From the NCBI RefSeq assembly GCF_000723205.1, contig NZ_HG315671.1, positions 3,999,507-4,063,506 of the forward strand: a stretch of 64,000 nucleotides of DNA, given 5' to 3'. This document shows positions 36,283 through 44,649 of the stretch, piece by piece. Each line of letters opens with the position of its first letter. Within the stretch, counting starts at the first letter, position 1. This DNA comes from Formosa agariphila KMM 3901 (lineage in GTDB: Bacteria; Bacteroidota; Bacteroidia; Flavobacteriales; Flavobacteriaceae). The position numbers were made by a program, and so were the translations under genes. The notes beneath the pieces were generated by a model. It saw only the letters and a list, made by a program, of their open reading frames with translations, was not told the DNA's origin and did not search any database.

Positions 36283-37647
36283 ATGAAACGTAACTTTTTA
36301 AATTACAGAATCATTACAGGAATAGCCTTAACGCTAGGATTAATAACTTCATGTAGCAGTGATGACAGCGACCCAGTAGATCCAAATCCAACACCTACAG
36401 ATTCAAGATGGATAACTGTAACCGGAGCTAGAATGGGTGAAACTCCAGGAGATGGAAATGGCGGAACATTAGTTTACGCTATAAGTACCGAAGACGCTAA
36501 AGACCCTTCAGTAATAGTAAATCCATTTGAAAATGGTTTTATCGCACCGTCAAACAGAACAGCGAGATTACAAGCTTCTGAAGATGGTAACACTTTATTC
36601 AATATCAGCTACGCCGGAGATACGGGTGGAAATTATACAAAATACGATGTAGAAGGCGGTAATGCATACATCCAAAACGGAACAGCTGTAAATATTTCTC
36701 AATACGTAGGAACAGCTCCTAGATGGATTAAATTATTTGATGGAGACCAAACAGGTTGTGCAGTTTATGTAGATGTTGCAGACCCTACTATTGATGATAA
36801 TGGTACTCCAAACGACGTGTCAGACGATACTTATGTTCGTACCGAAGCTACAATGGGCGTAGTAACTTTAGATTTAGTAGACTCTAAAATTAAAGAGGTA
36901 AAAGAACACCTTATCCCATTAAGTGCAGAAGAAGAAGCTGCTGGATACTATATCTCTAGAATTGATATGCCTACTTTAAACGAAGCTCAAGATAAACTTT
37001 ATATTGGTGCCCGATTAAGTAAAGTAGATCCTGCAACAACAGAAAGCGATAGTGATTACGAAATTTTAGGATCTAAAACTATTGTACTAGATTACCCTTC
37101 ATTAGAAAATCCTACTATTATTACTTCTACTGTAGGACATGGTAACACTAACGGATACCGTAGTATTAACTCTTGGGAGTATAACGGAAGCGTATACCAA
37201 GCAAACCAAAGCGACCCAGAAGGTTCTCACATCTTAAAAATTGATGCTAACAATCAATATGACGATTCTTATGTTTTCAATTTAGATGATGCCTTAGGGA
37301 TTGAGGGCGCATATATACTTGCATGGAGACCTGCAGCAAATGGAAAAGCTGTTATAGCATACCGTCACGAAGGTTCTGCTGAAGGTGTTGCTGGAGCTCA
37401 AGGATATTTTGCACTTGCTGATTTAAATACTAGAACAGCTCAATTAATTACTGATATTCCTTACGATCCTGACTTCTACTTATTCCAATACCAAGGTTTT
37501 GTAGTTCAAGGTACAGAAATCTACTTAACAGAAGCTCCTGTAGGGAAAAACGGAAATATTTATATTGTTGAAACTGAAAGTGGTGATGTTACTAAAGGTG
37601 CTCAACTAGAAAATGCAGAAGGAAGTCACTTTATAGGTGTATTCTAA
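36283..37647 (+). CDS. DUF4374 lipoprotein partner of TonB receptor 2
   Basis: A 454-residue lipoprotein with lipobox ITSC (Cys24) and a Ser/Asp/Pro linker. The mature part has the feel of a beta-propeller: repeated strands and turns such as SEDGNTLFNISYAGDTGG, LNEAQDKLYIGARLS and IAYRHEGSAEG. This matches DUF4374 proteins, which accompany TonB receptors in Bacteroidota. Probable role: surface or periplasmic ligand binding for the iron-uptake receptor. A two-hairpin terminator region follows before the converging pyk gene. Confidence 0.82.
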   Translation: MKRNFLNYRIITGIALTLGLITSCSSDDSDPVDPNPTPTDSRWITVTGARMGETPGDGNGGTLVYAISTEDAKDPSVIVNPFENGFIAPSNRTARLQASEDGNTLFNISYAGDTGGNYTKYDVEGGNAYIQNGTAVNISQYVGTAPRWIKLFDGDQTGCAVYVDVADPTIDDNGTPNDVSDDTYVRTEATMGVVTLDLVDSKIKEVKEHLIPLSAEEEAAGYYISRIDMPTLNEAQDKLYIGARLSKVDPATTESDSDYEILGSKTIVLDYPSLENPTIITSTVGHGNTNGYRSINSWEYNGSVYQANQSDPEGSHILKIDANNQYDDSYVFNLDDALGIEGAYILAWRPAANGKAVIAYRHEGSAEGVAGAQGYFALADLNTRTAQLITDIPYDPDFYLFQYQGFVVQGTEIYLTEAPVGKNGNIYIVETESGDVTKGAQLENAEGSHFIGVF

Positions 37648-37672
37648 ACCAAATTTACCAATAGATATATAA

Positions 37673-37700
37673 AAAAGACTGTCTTTTTAGGCAGTCTTTT
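37673..37700 (+). terminator. Terminator after the DUF4374 gene
   Basis: Stem AAAAGACTG / CAGTCTTTT with a 10-base loop and flanking A and T runs. It is the first of two hairpins between DUF4374 and pyk. Confidence 0.75.
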
Positions 37701-37746
37701 GTTAGGATAAATACTCTATTATTTTATTGCAAAATTAGTCAAAAGT

Positions 37747-37778
37747 AAAGCCTCATTAACGAATGTTAATGAGGCTTT
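37747..37778. terminator. Bidirectional terminator between DUF4374 and pyk
   Basis: A perfect 14-bp stem AAAGCCTCATTAAC / GTTAATGAGGCTTT with loop GAAT, followed by T residues. It is the strongest hairpin in the interval, 25 bases past the pyk stop, so it should serve pyk on the minus strand as well. Confidence 0.85.
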
Positions 37779-37803
37779 TTTATGATTTAGGTAACTACAG
37801 CGA

Positions 37804-39237
37804 TTATAACTTAATCTCTGACACACGTAACGTGTTTACCATTCCTTTTTCTTGAATAGGCATTGCTGCTAAACTAATTAACATGTTACCTTCTTCTAAA
37901 TAGCCTTTATCGCAAGCCAATTTATTTACATCTTCAATGGTTTCGTCTGTACTAACAAACTTATCGTAGTAAAACGCTTTAACTCCCCACAATAGATTTA
38001 ATTGCGTTAAGATACGTCTATTAGACGTGAATACTAGAATGTGAGCAGAAGGTCTCCATGCAGAAATTTGAAACGCTGTATACCCACTATTTGTTAATGT
38101 AGATATCGCTTGTGCATTAATTTCGTTTGCCATGTTAGCGGCGTGGAAACAAATTGATTTTGTAATATAACGTTTAGTACGAATATGTGGTGGAGATTGT
38201 GGCACTTTAATAAGTGGTGAATCTTCTACACTTTTAATAATATTCGACATTTGTTTAATAACCTGAATTGGATATTGCCCAACAGAAGTTTCTCCAGAAA
38301 GCATTACGGCATCGGCACCATCCATTACAGAATTGGCAACATCGTTTACTTCAGCACGCGTTGGTGTTAAACTATCTATCATAGTTTCCATCATTTGCGT
38401 TGCAATAATTACAGGGATTCTTGCTTTTTTAGCACATAGTACTAATTGCTTCTGAATTAGCGGTACTTCCTCTGCAGGAATTTCAACTCCTAAATCACCA
38501 CGAGCAACCATTAAACCGTCGCAATACGCAACAATTTTATCGATATTTTCTACCGCTTCTGGTTTTTCAATTTTGGCAATAATTGGAATTTTTTCTTCAC
38601 TATGTTCTTTAATAAGCTCTTGTAATTGCATTAAATCTTCTGCATGACGCACAAAAGATAAAGCCATCCAGTCTACTTGTAAAGAACATGCAAAAATAGC
38701 ATCTTCTATATCTTTTTCTGTAAGCGCAGGTTGAGAGATATTCGTATTTGGAAGGTTTACACCTTTTTTAGATTTTAAAGGACCTCCTTGAATAACCTTT
38801 GCTGTAACTTCGTCTACGTTATTACTTGAAACAACTTCAAAAATTAATTTTCCATCGTCTAGAAGTACACGTTCTCCGGGTTTAGCATCTTGAGGGAATT
38901 GTTTGTAAGTCATGTAAACACGCTCCTTTGTGCCTTCAAATCTTTCGCCAGTAGCAAAAATAATCTCGTCTCCAGGGTTTACAAAAACCTCTCCTTTCAT
39001 TACACCTACACGAAGTTTTGGACCTTGTAAGTCTCCTAATATTGCAGCGTTGTAACCGAATTCTTCATTTAACTCACGAATCATTTTAACTCGTTCTGTT
39101 ACATCAGCATAATCAGCATGAGAAAAATTAATTCTAAATACGTCAGCGCCTTCGTCTAACATACCCTTTAAAACTTCTTTCGTACTCGTGGCTGGCCCTA
39201 GGGTTGCCACTATTTTGGTCTTCTTTCTTTTCAACAT
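37804..39237 (-). CDS. pyk: Pyruvate kinase
   Basis: A 477-residue pyruvate kinase, converting phosphoenolpyruvate and ADP to pyruvate and ATP. Conserved blocks are present: RINFSHADY at the N-terminus, IIAKIEKPEAVENI with the catalytic Lys, GLMVARGDLGVEIP, and MDGADAVMLSGETSVGQYP. A C-terminal allosteric-type domain completes the chain. Its ATG overlaps the preceding IPExxxVDY gene stop by one base, so translation is coupled. It converges on the DUF4374 gene. Confidence 0.96.
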   Translation of the reverse strand: MLKRKKTKIVATLGPATSTKEVLKGMLDEGADVFRINFSHADYADVTERVKMIRELNEEFGYNAAILGDLQGPKLRVGVMKGEVFVNPGDEIIFATGERFEGTKERVYMTYKQFPQDAKPGERVLLDDGKLIFEVVSSNNVDEVTAKVIQGGPLKSKKGVNLPNTNISQPALTEKDIEDAIFACSLQVDWMALSFVRHAEDLMQLQELIKEHSEEKIPIIAKIEKPEAVENIDKIVAYCDGLMVARGDLGVEIPAEEVPLIQKQLVLCAKKARIPVIIATQMMETMIDSLTPTRAEVNDVANSVMDGADAVMLSGETSVGQYPIQVIKQMSNIIKSVEDSPLIKVPQSPPHIRTKRYITKSICFHAANMANEINAQAISTLTNSGYTAFQISAWRPSAHILVFTSNRRILTQLNLLWGVKAFYYDKFVSTDETIEDVNKLACDKGYLEEGNMLISLAAMPIQEKGMVNTLRVSEIKL

Positions 39238-39728
39238 TAATTAAAAATTAAATTGTCTTTAGATTTTATCTGATCCACATTTACCGTGTAAGTTGTAATA
39301 ACTTGAGGTATTTGTTGGATTTTATTCACTATTAATTGTTCAGTAATTTGCAAGTCTTCTTTAGTTATCTTCATTAAATAATCTACATTTTTTAACTCTG
39401 GAACTAAGTTATAAGACTTTATAATTTTTTCTTGATTTGTAAACAATGAGCCGGAGCTTTGTAAGCTATCTTCTTCGCGTTTACATATATTGGACACCAA
39501 ATTATATGTGATTAAATTTGCGTCGTCCTTCCATTCAAAAATGGAATAAGCAGCTGAAAAATATTTATAATCAATATCTTGAGCTCTTCTTGTAAGACTT
39601 AAATTTAGATGACTATTTAAATAATATGCTAATCTATAATCCTCTAATCTACTGTGTATGGCAATTAAAATATAATCGACGTCTTCAAAAAAGTCCTCAA
39701 GATTAAGTTTATGAATGGCCATAATCAT
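39237..39728 (-). CDS. IPExxxVDY family protein
   Basis: A 163-residue soluble protein of the IPExxxVDY family, named for a motif seen here as VPELKNVDY at about residues 113-121. The family is restricted to Bacteroidota and nearly always encoded just before pyruvate kinase, as here with an overlapping TAATG. It is probably co-translated with pyk; a regulatory or assembly role is suggested by location but unproven. The start is ATG at 39728, with an alternative ATG two codons in. It lies 129 bases downstream of rnc on the same strand. Confidence 0.85.
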   Translation of the reverse strand: MIMAIHKLNLEDFFEDVDYILIAIHSRLEDYRLAYYLNSHLNLSLTRRAQDIDYKYFSAAYSIFEWKDDANLITYNLVSNICKREEDSLQSSGSLFTNQEKIIKSYNLVPELKNVDYLMKITKEDLQITEQLIVNKIQQIPQVITTYTVNVDQIKSKDNLIFN

Positions 39729-39857
39729 TACGTTATTGTTGTAAATATAACATATATAAGTTTTAAAAAATCACCTTTTAACTATAAGTTAGTGTTATAT
39801 TTTCACGAAAACGTTTTAGTTTGAGGGAATTTTTAGAAAAAAAAGAAATAACCTAAA

Positions 39858-40598
39858 TTAGTTCGCTTTTGATATTTCGTTTTGAAATGCAAAGAACGCA
39901 CGCTTTGAAGCTTTTTCTTCGGCTTTCTTTTTTGATGTAGCTCTTGCCTTGGCTACAACTTTTTTGTCTATCATTAATTTAACAGCAAAGTGTCTTACAT
40001 CATCTACCCCAGTATCGTCATAAACGTTATAATCGAACGTTTTCTTTTCTTTTTGGCACCATTCTATTAGTAAACTTTTATAGCTTATAACTTTACCTTC
40101 TAAGGTTTCTATATCTACAAAAGGTATAATAATACGCTTATAAATAAACTTTTCGCAGTATTTAAAACCACGATCTAGATAAATTGCACCTACTAAAGCT
40201 TCGAATAAATTACCATGAATGTTGTCTCCAAATTGACCTTTTGGGATTTTACTTTCAACTAAATCTATTAATTTTAAATCCTTCCCTAATTCATTTAAAT
40301 GTTCGCGACTTACAATTTTAGAACGCATTTTTGTAAGATAACCTTCATCTCCTGCAGGAGCTTCGGTATATAAATACGATGCAATAACAGAGCCTAACAT
40401 GGCATCTCCTAAAAATTCTAAACGTTCGTAATTTATGGCATTACCCTTTTTGTCCCTAATATTCATAGAGCGATGGGTAAAAGCTGTCTTGTAAAAGCTT
40501 TCGTTTTTAGGTTTGAAACCTAAAATTTTGGTAAGAGAAACAAAAAAATTCCCGTTATTATTAAAACGGGAATTTAATATGTTACGAATGTATTTCAT
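39858..40598 (-). CDS. rnc: Ribonuclease III
   Basis: A 246-residue double-strand-specific endoribonuclease that processes rRNA precursors and structured mRNAs. The signature ERLEFLGDAML is near residues 60-70, the second acidic cluster is HGNLFEALVGAIYLDRG, and the C-terminal dsRNA-binding domain ends KKKAEEKASKRAFFAF. It follows fabF by 6 bases in the acpP-fabF-rnc order usual for bacteria. The N-terminus is slightly extended relative to E. coli RNase III (226 residues), as is normal in Bacteroidota. Confidence 0.95.
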   Translation of the reverse strand: MKYIRNILNSRFNNNGNFFVSLTKILGFKPKNESFYKTAFTHRSMNIRDKKGNAINYERLEFLGDAMLGSVIASYLYTEAPAGDEGYLTKMRSKIVSREHLNELGKDLKLIDLVESKIPKGQFGDNIHGNLFEALVGAIYLDRGFKYCEKFIYKRIIIPFVDIETLEGKVISYKSLLIEWCQKEKKTFDYNVYDDTGVDDVRHFAVKLMIDKKVVAKARATSKKKAEEKASKRAFFAFQNEISKAN

Positions 40599-40604
40599 TC
40601 GAGA

Positions 40605-41858
40605 TTAATCTTCTAATTTTCTGAATAACACACAGGCGTTGTGACCGCCAAATCCAAAAGTATTACTCATTACCACTTTAACATCGCGTTTTTGCGGTTT
40701 GTTAAGTGTTAAATTTAATTCTGAATCAATGTTTTCATCAAAAACTTCATGGTTAATAGTTGGTGGCACAATACCATGTTCCATTGCTAAAATAGCAGCA
40801 ATAGATTCTATAGCACCCGCAGCACCTAACAAGTGACCCGTCATAGATTTTGTTGAATTGATGTTGATGTTTTTAGCGTGCGCACCAAAAACTTCAGAGA
40901 TTGCTTTTAACTCGGCTACATCACCAAGAGGAGTAGAAGTTCCATGTGTATTAATATGGTCTACATCTTCTGGTTTTAAGCCTGCATTTTCCAAACAATT
41001 TCTCATTACAGCCATAACGCCTATACCTTCTGGATGTGGTGCCGTCATATGATAAGCATCTGATGACATTCCTCCACCCATAACTTCTGCATAAATTTTA
41101 GCGCCTCTTGCTTTTGCATGTTCGTACTCTTCAAGAACTATTGCCCCTGCACCTTCTCCTAATACAAAACCATCTCTGGTTGCATCAAAAGGTCTAGATG
41201 CTGTTTCTGGACTTTCGTTTCTTGTCGATAAGGCATGCATGGCATTAAAGCCTCCCATTCCTGCAATGGTTACGGCAGCTTCACTTCCTCCTGTTACAAT
41301 AACATCGCATTGACCTAAACGAATATAGTTTAGTGCGTCTATCATAGCGTTTGCAGAAGATGCGCAAGCCGAAACTGTAGTATAGTTAGGTCCCATAAAT
41401 CCATGTTTAATAGATATGTTACCCGGTGCTATATCTGCAATCATTTTAGGTATAAAAAATGGGTTGAATCGTGGAGAACCGTCTCCCGCAGCGAAGTTTA
41501 ACACCTCGTTTTGGAAGGTTTCTAAACCACCAATTCCTGCACCCCAAATAACACCTACTCGTAATTTGTTAACAACATTTAAATCTAACTTAGCATCTAA
41601 GATAGCTTCGTCTGAAGCTACCATAGCGTACTGAGTAAATCTATCCATTTTACGAGCCTCTTTTCTATCAAGAAAATCGGTAGGATTAAAGTTTTTTAAT
41701 TCGCAAGCGAATTTAGTTTTGAACTTTTCAGTATCAAAATATGTTATAGGAGCAGCACCACTTTTACCACTAATTAGAGCATCCCAATATTCATCTTTGG
41801 TATTTCCAATTGGCGTAAGTGCCCCTAAACCCGTAACTACTACTCGCTTTAGTTCCAT
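40605..41858 (-). CDS. fabF: 3-oxoacyl-ACP synthase II
   Basis: A 417-residue beta-ketoacyl-ACP synthase II that elongates fatty acids. The catalytic triad is complete: Cys165 in VSACASS, His in INTHGTSTPLGD and His in KSMTGHLLGAAGAIE. Length is normal. The gene follows acpP by 13 bases and precedes rnc by 6 bases, forming one operon. Acyl carrier protein from the neighbouring gene is its substrate carrier. Confidence 0.96.
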   Translation of the reverse strand: MELKRVVVTGLGALTPIGNTKDEYWDALISGKSGAAPITYFDTEKFKTKFACELKNFNPTDFLDRKEARKMDRFTQYAMVASDEAILDAKLDLNVVNKLRVGVIWGAGIGGLETFQNEVLNFAAGDGSPRFNPFFIPKMIADIAPGNISIKHGFMGPNYTTVSACASSANAMIDALNYIRLGQCDVIVTGGSEAAVTIAGMGGFNAMHALSTRNESPETASRPFDATRDGFVLGEGAGAIVLEEYEHAKARGAKIYAEVMGGGMSSDAYHMTAPHPEGIGVMAVMRNCLENAGLKPEDVDHINTHGTSTPLGDVAELKAISEVFGAHAKNININSTKSMTGHLLGAAGAIESIAAILAMEHGIVPPTINHEVFDENIDSELNLTLNKPQKRDVKVVMSNTFGFGGHNACVLFRKLED

Positions 41859-41871
41859 AAAAATCTTTTCC

Positions 41872-42105
41872 TTATTTTGCAGCTTCTATGTATGATATAG
41901 CTTGACCAACTGTTGCAATGTTTTCTGCTTGATCATCTGGAATTTGGATATCGAATTCTTTTTCGAATTCCATAATTAATTCTACAGTGTCTAATGAATC
42001 TGCTCCTAAGTCGTTTGTGAAGCTAGCTTCAGTTACAACTTCGTTCTCATCAACACCTAATTTGTCTACGATAATCGCTTTTACTCTTGATGCAATGTCT
42101 GACAT
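41872..42105 (-). CDS. acpP: Acyl carrier protein
   Basis: A 77-residue acyl carrier protein. Ser37 in [10 protein letters not shown] is the 4'-phosphopantetheine attachment site. The chain is acidic and helical as expected. It is the first gene of acpP-fabF-rnc. Upstream on the minus strand, TATTTTTG at 42136-42143 fits a -7 box. The divergent purN gene lies across a 234-base gap. Confidence 0.96.
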   Translation of the reverse strand: MSDIASRVKAIIVDKLGVDENEVVTEASFTNDLGADSLDTVELIMEFEKEFDIQIPDDQAENIATVGQAISYIEAAK

Positions 42106-42135
42106 AATCTTTAATTTTAAGTTTTAAATAAGGTG

Positions 42136-42143
42136 CAAAAATA
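42136..42143 (-). promoter_or_regulatory. Probable -7 box of the acpP operon
   Basis: Reads TATTTTTG on the minus strand, matching TAnnTTTG, 30 bases before the acpP ATG. Confidence 0.42.
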
Positions 42144-42218
42144 AAAAACTTTATTTTAAAACACGCTTTTAGTTTGAAAATAGTGAATGTAAATTAACAA
42201 ATTTAAACTGAAGTAATT

Positions 42219-42226
42219 TAATTTTG
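42219..42226 (+). promoter_or_regulatory. Possible -7 box of purN with a long leader
   Basis: TAATTTTG matches TAnnTTTG, 113 bases before purN. The leader between holds two short hairpins, CTCG...CGAG (42248-42264) and CACTA-TTTCG-TAGTG (42284-42298). Whether they regulate anything is unknown. Confidence 0.3.
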
Positions 42227-42339
42227 CACGAAAAGTATTTTGTATTCCTCGTTTTATAATCGAGAAACAGATGTCGTTTTAGTCACTATTTCGTAGTGTT
42301 TACAACGCTTTTAATACTTTTAAACAAAAAATAAAACGC

Positions 42340-42903
42340 ATGAAACGTATTGTAATTTTTGCTTCTGGATCTGGCTCGAATGCTGAAAACTTAATTAATT
42401 ATTTTAAAACAAAAGCTGATGCTTCGGTAACATTAGTTCTTACTAATAATCCACAGGCCAAAGTACTAGACCGTTGTAAAAAACTAGAAATAAGCGCATT
42501 ATCTTTTAATCGCATCGCTTTCACTAAAACAAATGATGTTTTAAACATTTTGCATAGTGCTAATCCAGATTTAATTGTTCTAGCAGGATTTTTATGGAAG
42601 TTTCCCGAAACCATTCTAAATGCTTTTCCAAATAAGGTTATTAATGTCCACCCTGCCCTACTACCAAAATTTGGAGGAAAAGGCATGTACGGCATGAATG
42701 TGCATGATGCTGTTGTTACTAATAAAGAAACAGAAACGGGCATTACAATACATTATGTAAATGAAAATTACGACGAAGGCACAACCATTTTCCAAGCCAC
42801 TTGTCCTGTTTTAGCTACAGATACTGCCGAAGATGTTGCTAATAAAATTCATGAATTAGAAATGGAACATTTTCCTATAGTTGTTGAAAAACTTTTAAAG
42901 TAA
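42340..42903 (+). CDS. purN: Phosphoribosylglycinamide formyltransferase
   Basis: A 187-residue GAR transformylase, adding a formyl group from 10-formyl-tetrahydrofolate in purine synthesis. Typical motifs are FASGSGSNAENLI at the N-terminus, NVHPALLPKFGGKGMYG with the catalytic Asn/His, and ETGITIHYVNENYDEG with the catalytic Asp. Size is near E. coli PurN (212). It is followed 17 bases later by the RNase H gene on the same strand, so the two probably share a message. Confidence 0.94.
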   Translation: MKRIVIFASGSGSNAENLINYFKTKADASVTLVLTNNPQAKVLDRCKKLEISALSFNRIAFTKTNDVLNILHSANPDLIVLAGFLWKFPETILNAFPNKVINVHPALLPKFGGKGMYGMNVHDAVVTNKETETGITIHYVNENYDEGTTIFQATCPVLATDTAEDVANKIHELEMEHFPIVVEKLLK

Positions 42904-42920
42904 AGACATATAAAAATTAA

Positions 42921-43556
42921 ATGTCAAAAAAAAAGAAATACTACACGGTCTGGAAGGGCCATAAACCTGGAGTTTACAATACTTGGAATGCTTGCAAAGC
43001 ACAAACCAAGGATTATCCTAGTGCCGTTTACAAATCGTTTCCAAGCTTAGAAGCTGCAACACACGCATTAAATAGTAATCCTAAAGATTTTATTGGTAAC
43101 AAATCGTTTACAAGCGGATTGACGTCTGAGCAGTTAAAAAAAATAGGGCGACCTAATTACAATTCTATTTCGGTAGACGCTGCATCAAGTGGTAATCCAG
43201 GTATTATGGAATATCGAGGCGTAGATACCAAAACAAAAAAGCAGATTTTTATTCAAGGCCCATTTCAACAAGGCACAAATAATATAGGTGAATTTTTAGC
43301 CATTGTTCACGGCTTGGCATTGCTTAAAAAAAACAATAGCAATCTTTTAATTTATACCGATTCTAGAACAGCAATGAGTTGGGTGAAAAAGAAAAATTGC
43401 AATACCAAACTAGAACGCACAGATAAAAATAAAGATGTATTCAATTTAATTGATCGTGCTGTAAGTTGGCTTAAAAATAACGACTACCAAACTACAATTG
43501 TAAAATGGGAAACTAAAGCTTGGGGAGAAATCCCTGCGGATTTCGGAAGAAAATAA
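42921..43556 (+). CDS. Viroplasmin-type ribonuclease H
   Basis: A 211-residue RNase H with an N-terminal viroplasmin-like RNA:DNA-hybrid-binding domain (about 5-48, YYTVWKGHKPGVYNTWNACK). A catalytic domain follows from about residue 80. Active-site acids visible are Asp86 (SVDAASSGNPG), Glu124 (NIGEFLAIVHG) and Asp147 (IYTDSRTAMSW). A C-terminal acid is probably in GEIPADFGRK. This domain pairing is the usual RNase HI of Bacteroidota. It follows purN by 17 bases. Confidence 0.9.
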   Translation: MSKKKKYYTVWKGHKPGVYNTWNACKAQTKDYPSAVYKSFPSLEAATHALNSNPKDFIGNKSFTSGLTSEQLKKIGRPNYNSISVDAASSGNPGIMEYRGVDTKTKKQIFIQGPFQQGTNNIGEFLAIVHGLALLKKNNSNLLIYTDSRTAMSWVKKKNCNTKLERTDKNKDVFNLIDRAVSWLKNNDYQTTIVKWETKAWGEIPADFGRK

Positions 43557-43634
43557 TGATAATCACCTCATTACCAGCATATGGTTTGTGTTTATTTTAA
43601 TATTAATATATTACCGGTATTCGTACATAAAGCC

Positions 43635-43642
43635 TATATTTG
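43635..43642 (+). promoter_or_regulatory. Probable -7 box of the PfkB kinase gene
   Basis: TATATTTG is an exact TAnnTTTG match, 22 bases before the PfkB gene ATG. Confidence 0.45.
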
Positions 43643-43664
43643 CCAAAAAATTTGACATCTCTTT

Positions 43665-44591
43665 ATGAGCCAATTAGTAATCGTTGGGACCGTAGCTTTT
43701 GATGCTATTGAAACCCCTTTTGGAAAAACCGATAAAATTCTAGGCGGAGCAGCCACTTACATCGGACTATCTGCCTCGCAGTTTAATTTAGATAGCGCAA
43801 TTGTTTCTGTAGTAGGAAACGATTTCCCGCAAGACTACCTAGAATTATTATCTAATAGAAACATTGACATTTCTGGATTAGAAATTGTAAAAGACGGAAA
43901 AACATTCTTTTGGAGTGGCCGTTATCATTACGATATGAATTCTAGAGATACCTTAGTTACAGAACTTAATGTATTAGCAGATTTCAACCCAATAGTTCCT
44001 GAAGCATACAAAAATGCTGAAGTGGTAATGTTAGGAAACTTACATCCTTTAGTCCAACTTGGTGTATTAGACCAAATGACGACAAAGCCAAAATTAGCAA
44101 TATTAGACACCATGGATTTCTGGATGGATAATGCTTTAGAAGATTTACATAAAGTAATTGCTAGAATAGACGTACTAACTATAAACGACGAAGAAGCAAG
44201 ACAATTAACAGGAGAATATTCTTTAGTTAATGCAGCACAAAAAATCTTTAAATTAGGACCACAATTTGTGGTCATTAAAAAAGGAGAACATGGTGCTTTA
44301 TTATTTCATAAAGATGAAATCTTCTCTGCACCTGCGTTACCTTTAAAAAGTGTATTCGACCCAACAGGAGCTGGAGACACTTTTGCTGGAGGATTTGCAG
44401 GGTTTTTAGCAAATTCTGGAAATTACACTTTCGAAAACATGAAAACAGCCATCATTTACGGCTCGGCATTGGCCTCATTTTGTGTAGAGGAATTTGGAAC
44501 AGCAAGCTTGGAGAAAGTCACCTCAGAACAACTAAACTCCCGACTGCAACAGTTTAAGGAGTTAACAACATTCAATATCGATTTATCATAA
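43665..44591 (+). CDS. PfkB-family sugar/nucleoside kinase
   Basis: A 308-residue ribokinase-fold kinase. The N-terminal GGAATYIGLSAS region and the C-terminal catalytic signature DPTGAGDTFAGGFAG (Asp general base, anion hole) are intact. The substrate cannot be read from sequence; PfkB members phosphorylate sugars, nucleosides or cofactors. The gene sits just before the amidophosphoribosyltransferase gene, but a strong terminator lies between, so they are separate units. Confidence 0.9.
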   Translation: MSQLVIVGTVAFDAIETPFGKTDKILGGAATYIGLSASQFNLDSAIVSVVGNDFPQDYLELLSNRNIDISGLEIVKDGKTFFWSGRYHYDMNSRDTLVTELNVLADFNPIVPEAYKNAEVVMLGNLHPLVQLGVLDQMTTKPKLAILDTMDFWMDNALEDLHKVIARIDVLTINDEEARQLTGEYSLVNAAQKIFKLGPQFVVIKKGEHGALLFHKDEIFSAPALPLKSVFDPTGAGDTFAGGFAGFLANSGNYTFENMKTAIIYGSALASFCVEEFGTASLEKVTSEQLNSRLQQFKELTTFNIDLS

Positions 44592-44598
44592 AAAAAAC

Positions 44599-44619
44599 AC
44601 GCGCTTTATAAAGGCGCGT
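44599..44619 (+). terminator. Terminator after the PfkB kinase gene
   Basis: GC-rich stem ACGCGC / GCGCGT with an internal TTTATAAA loop region, flanked by A- and T-runs. Confidence 0.85.
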
Positions 44620-44649
44620 TTTTTTAATTAATTTTTTATAATATATACA

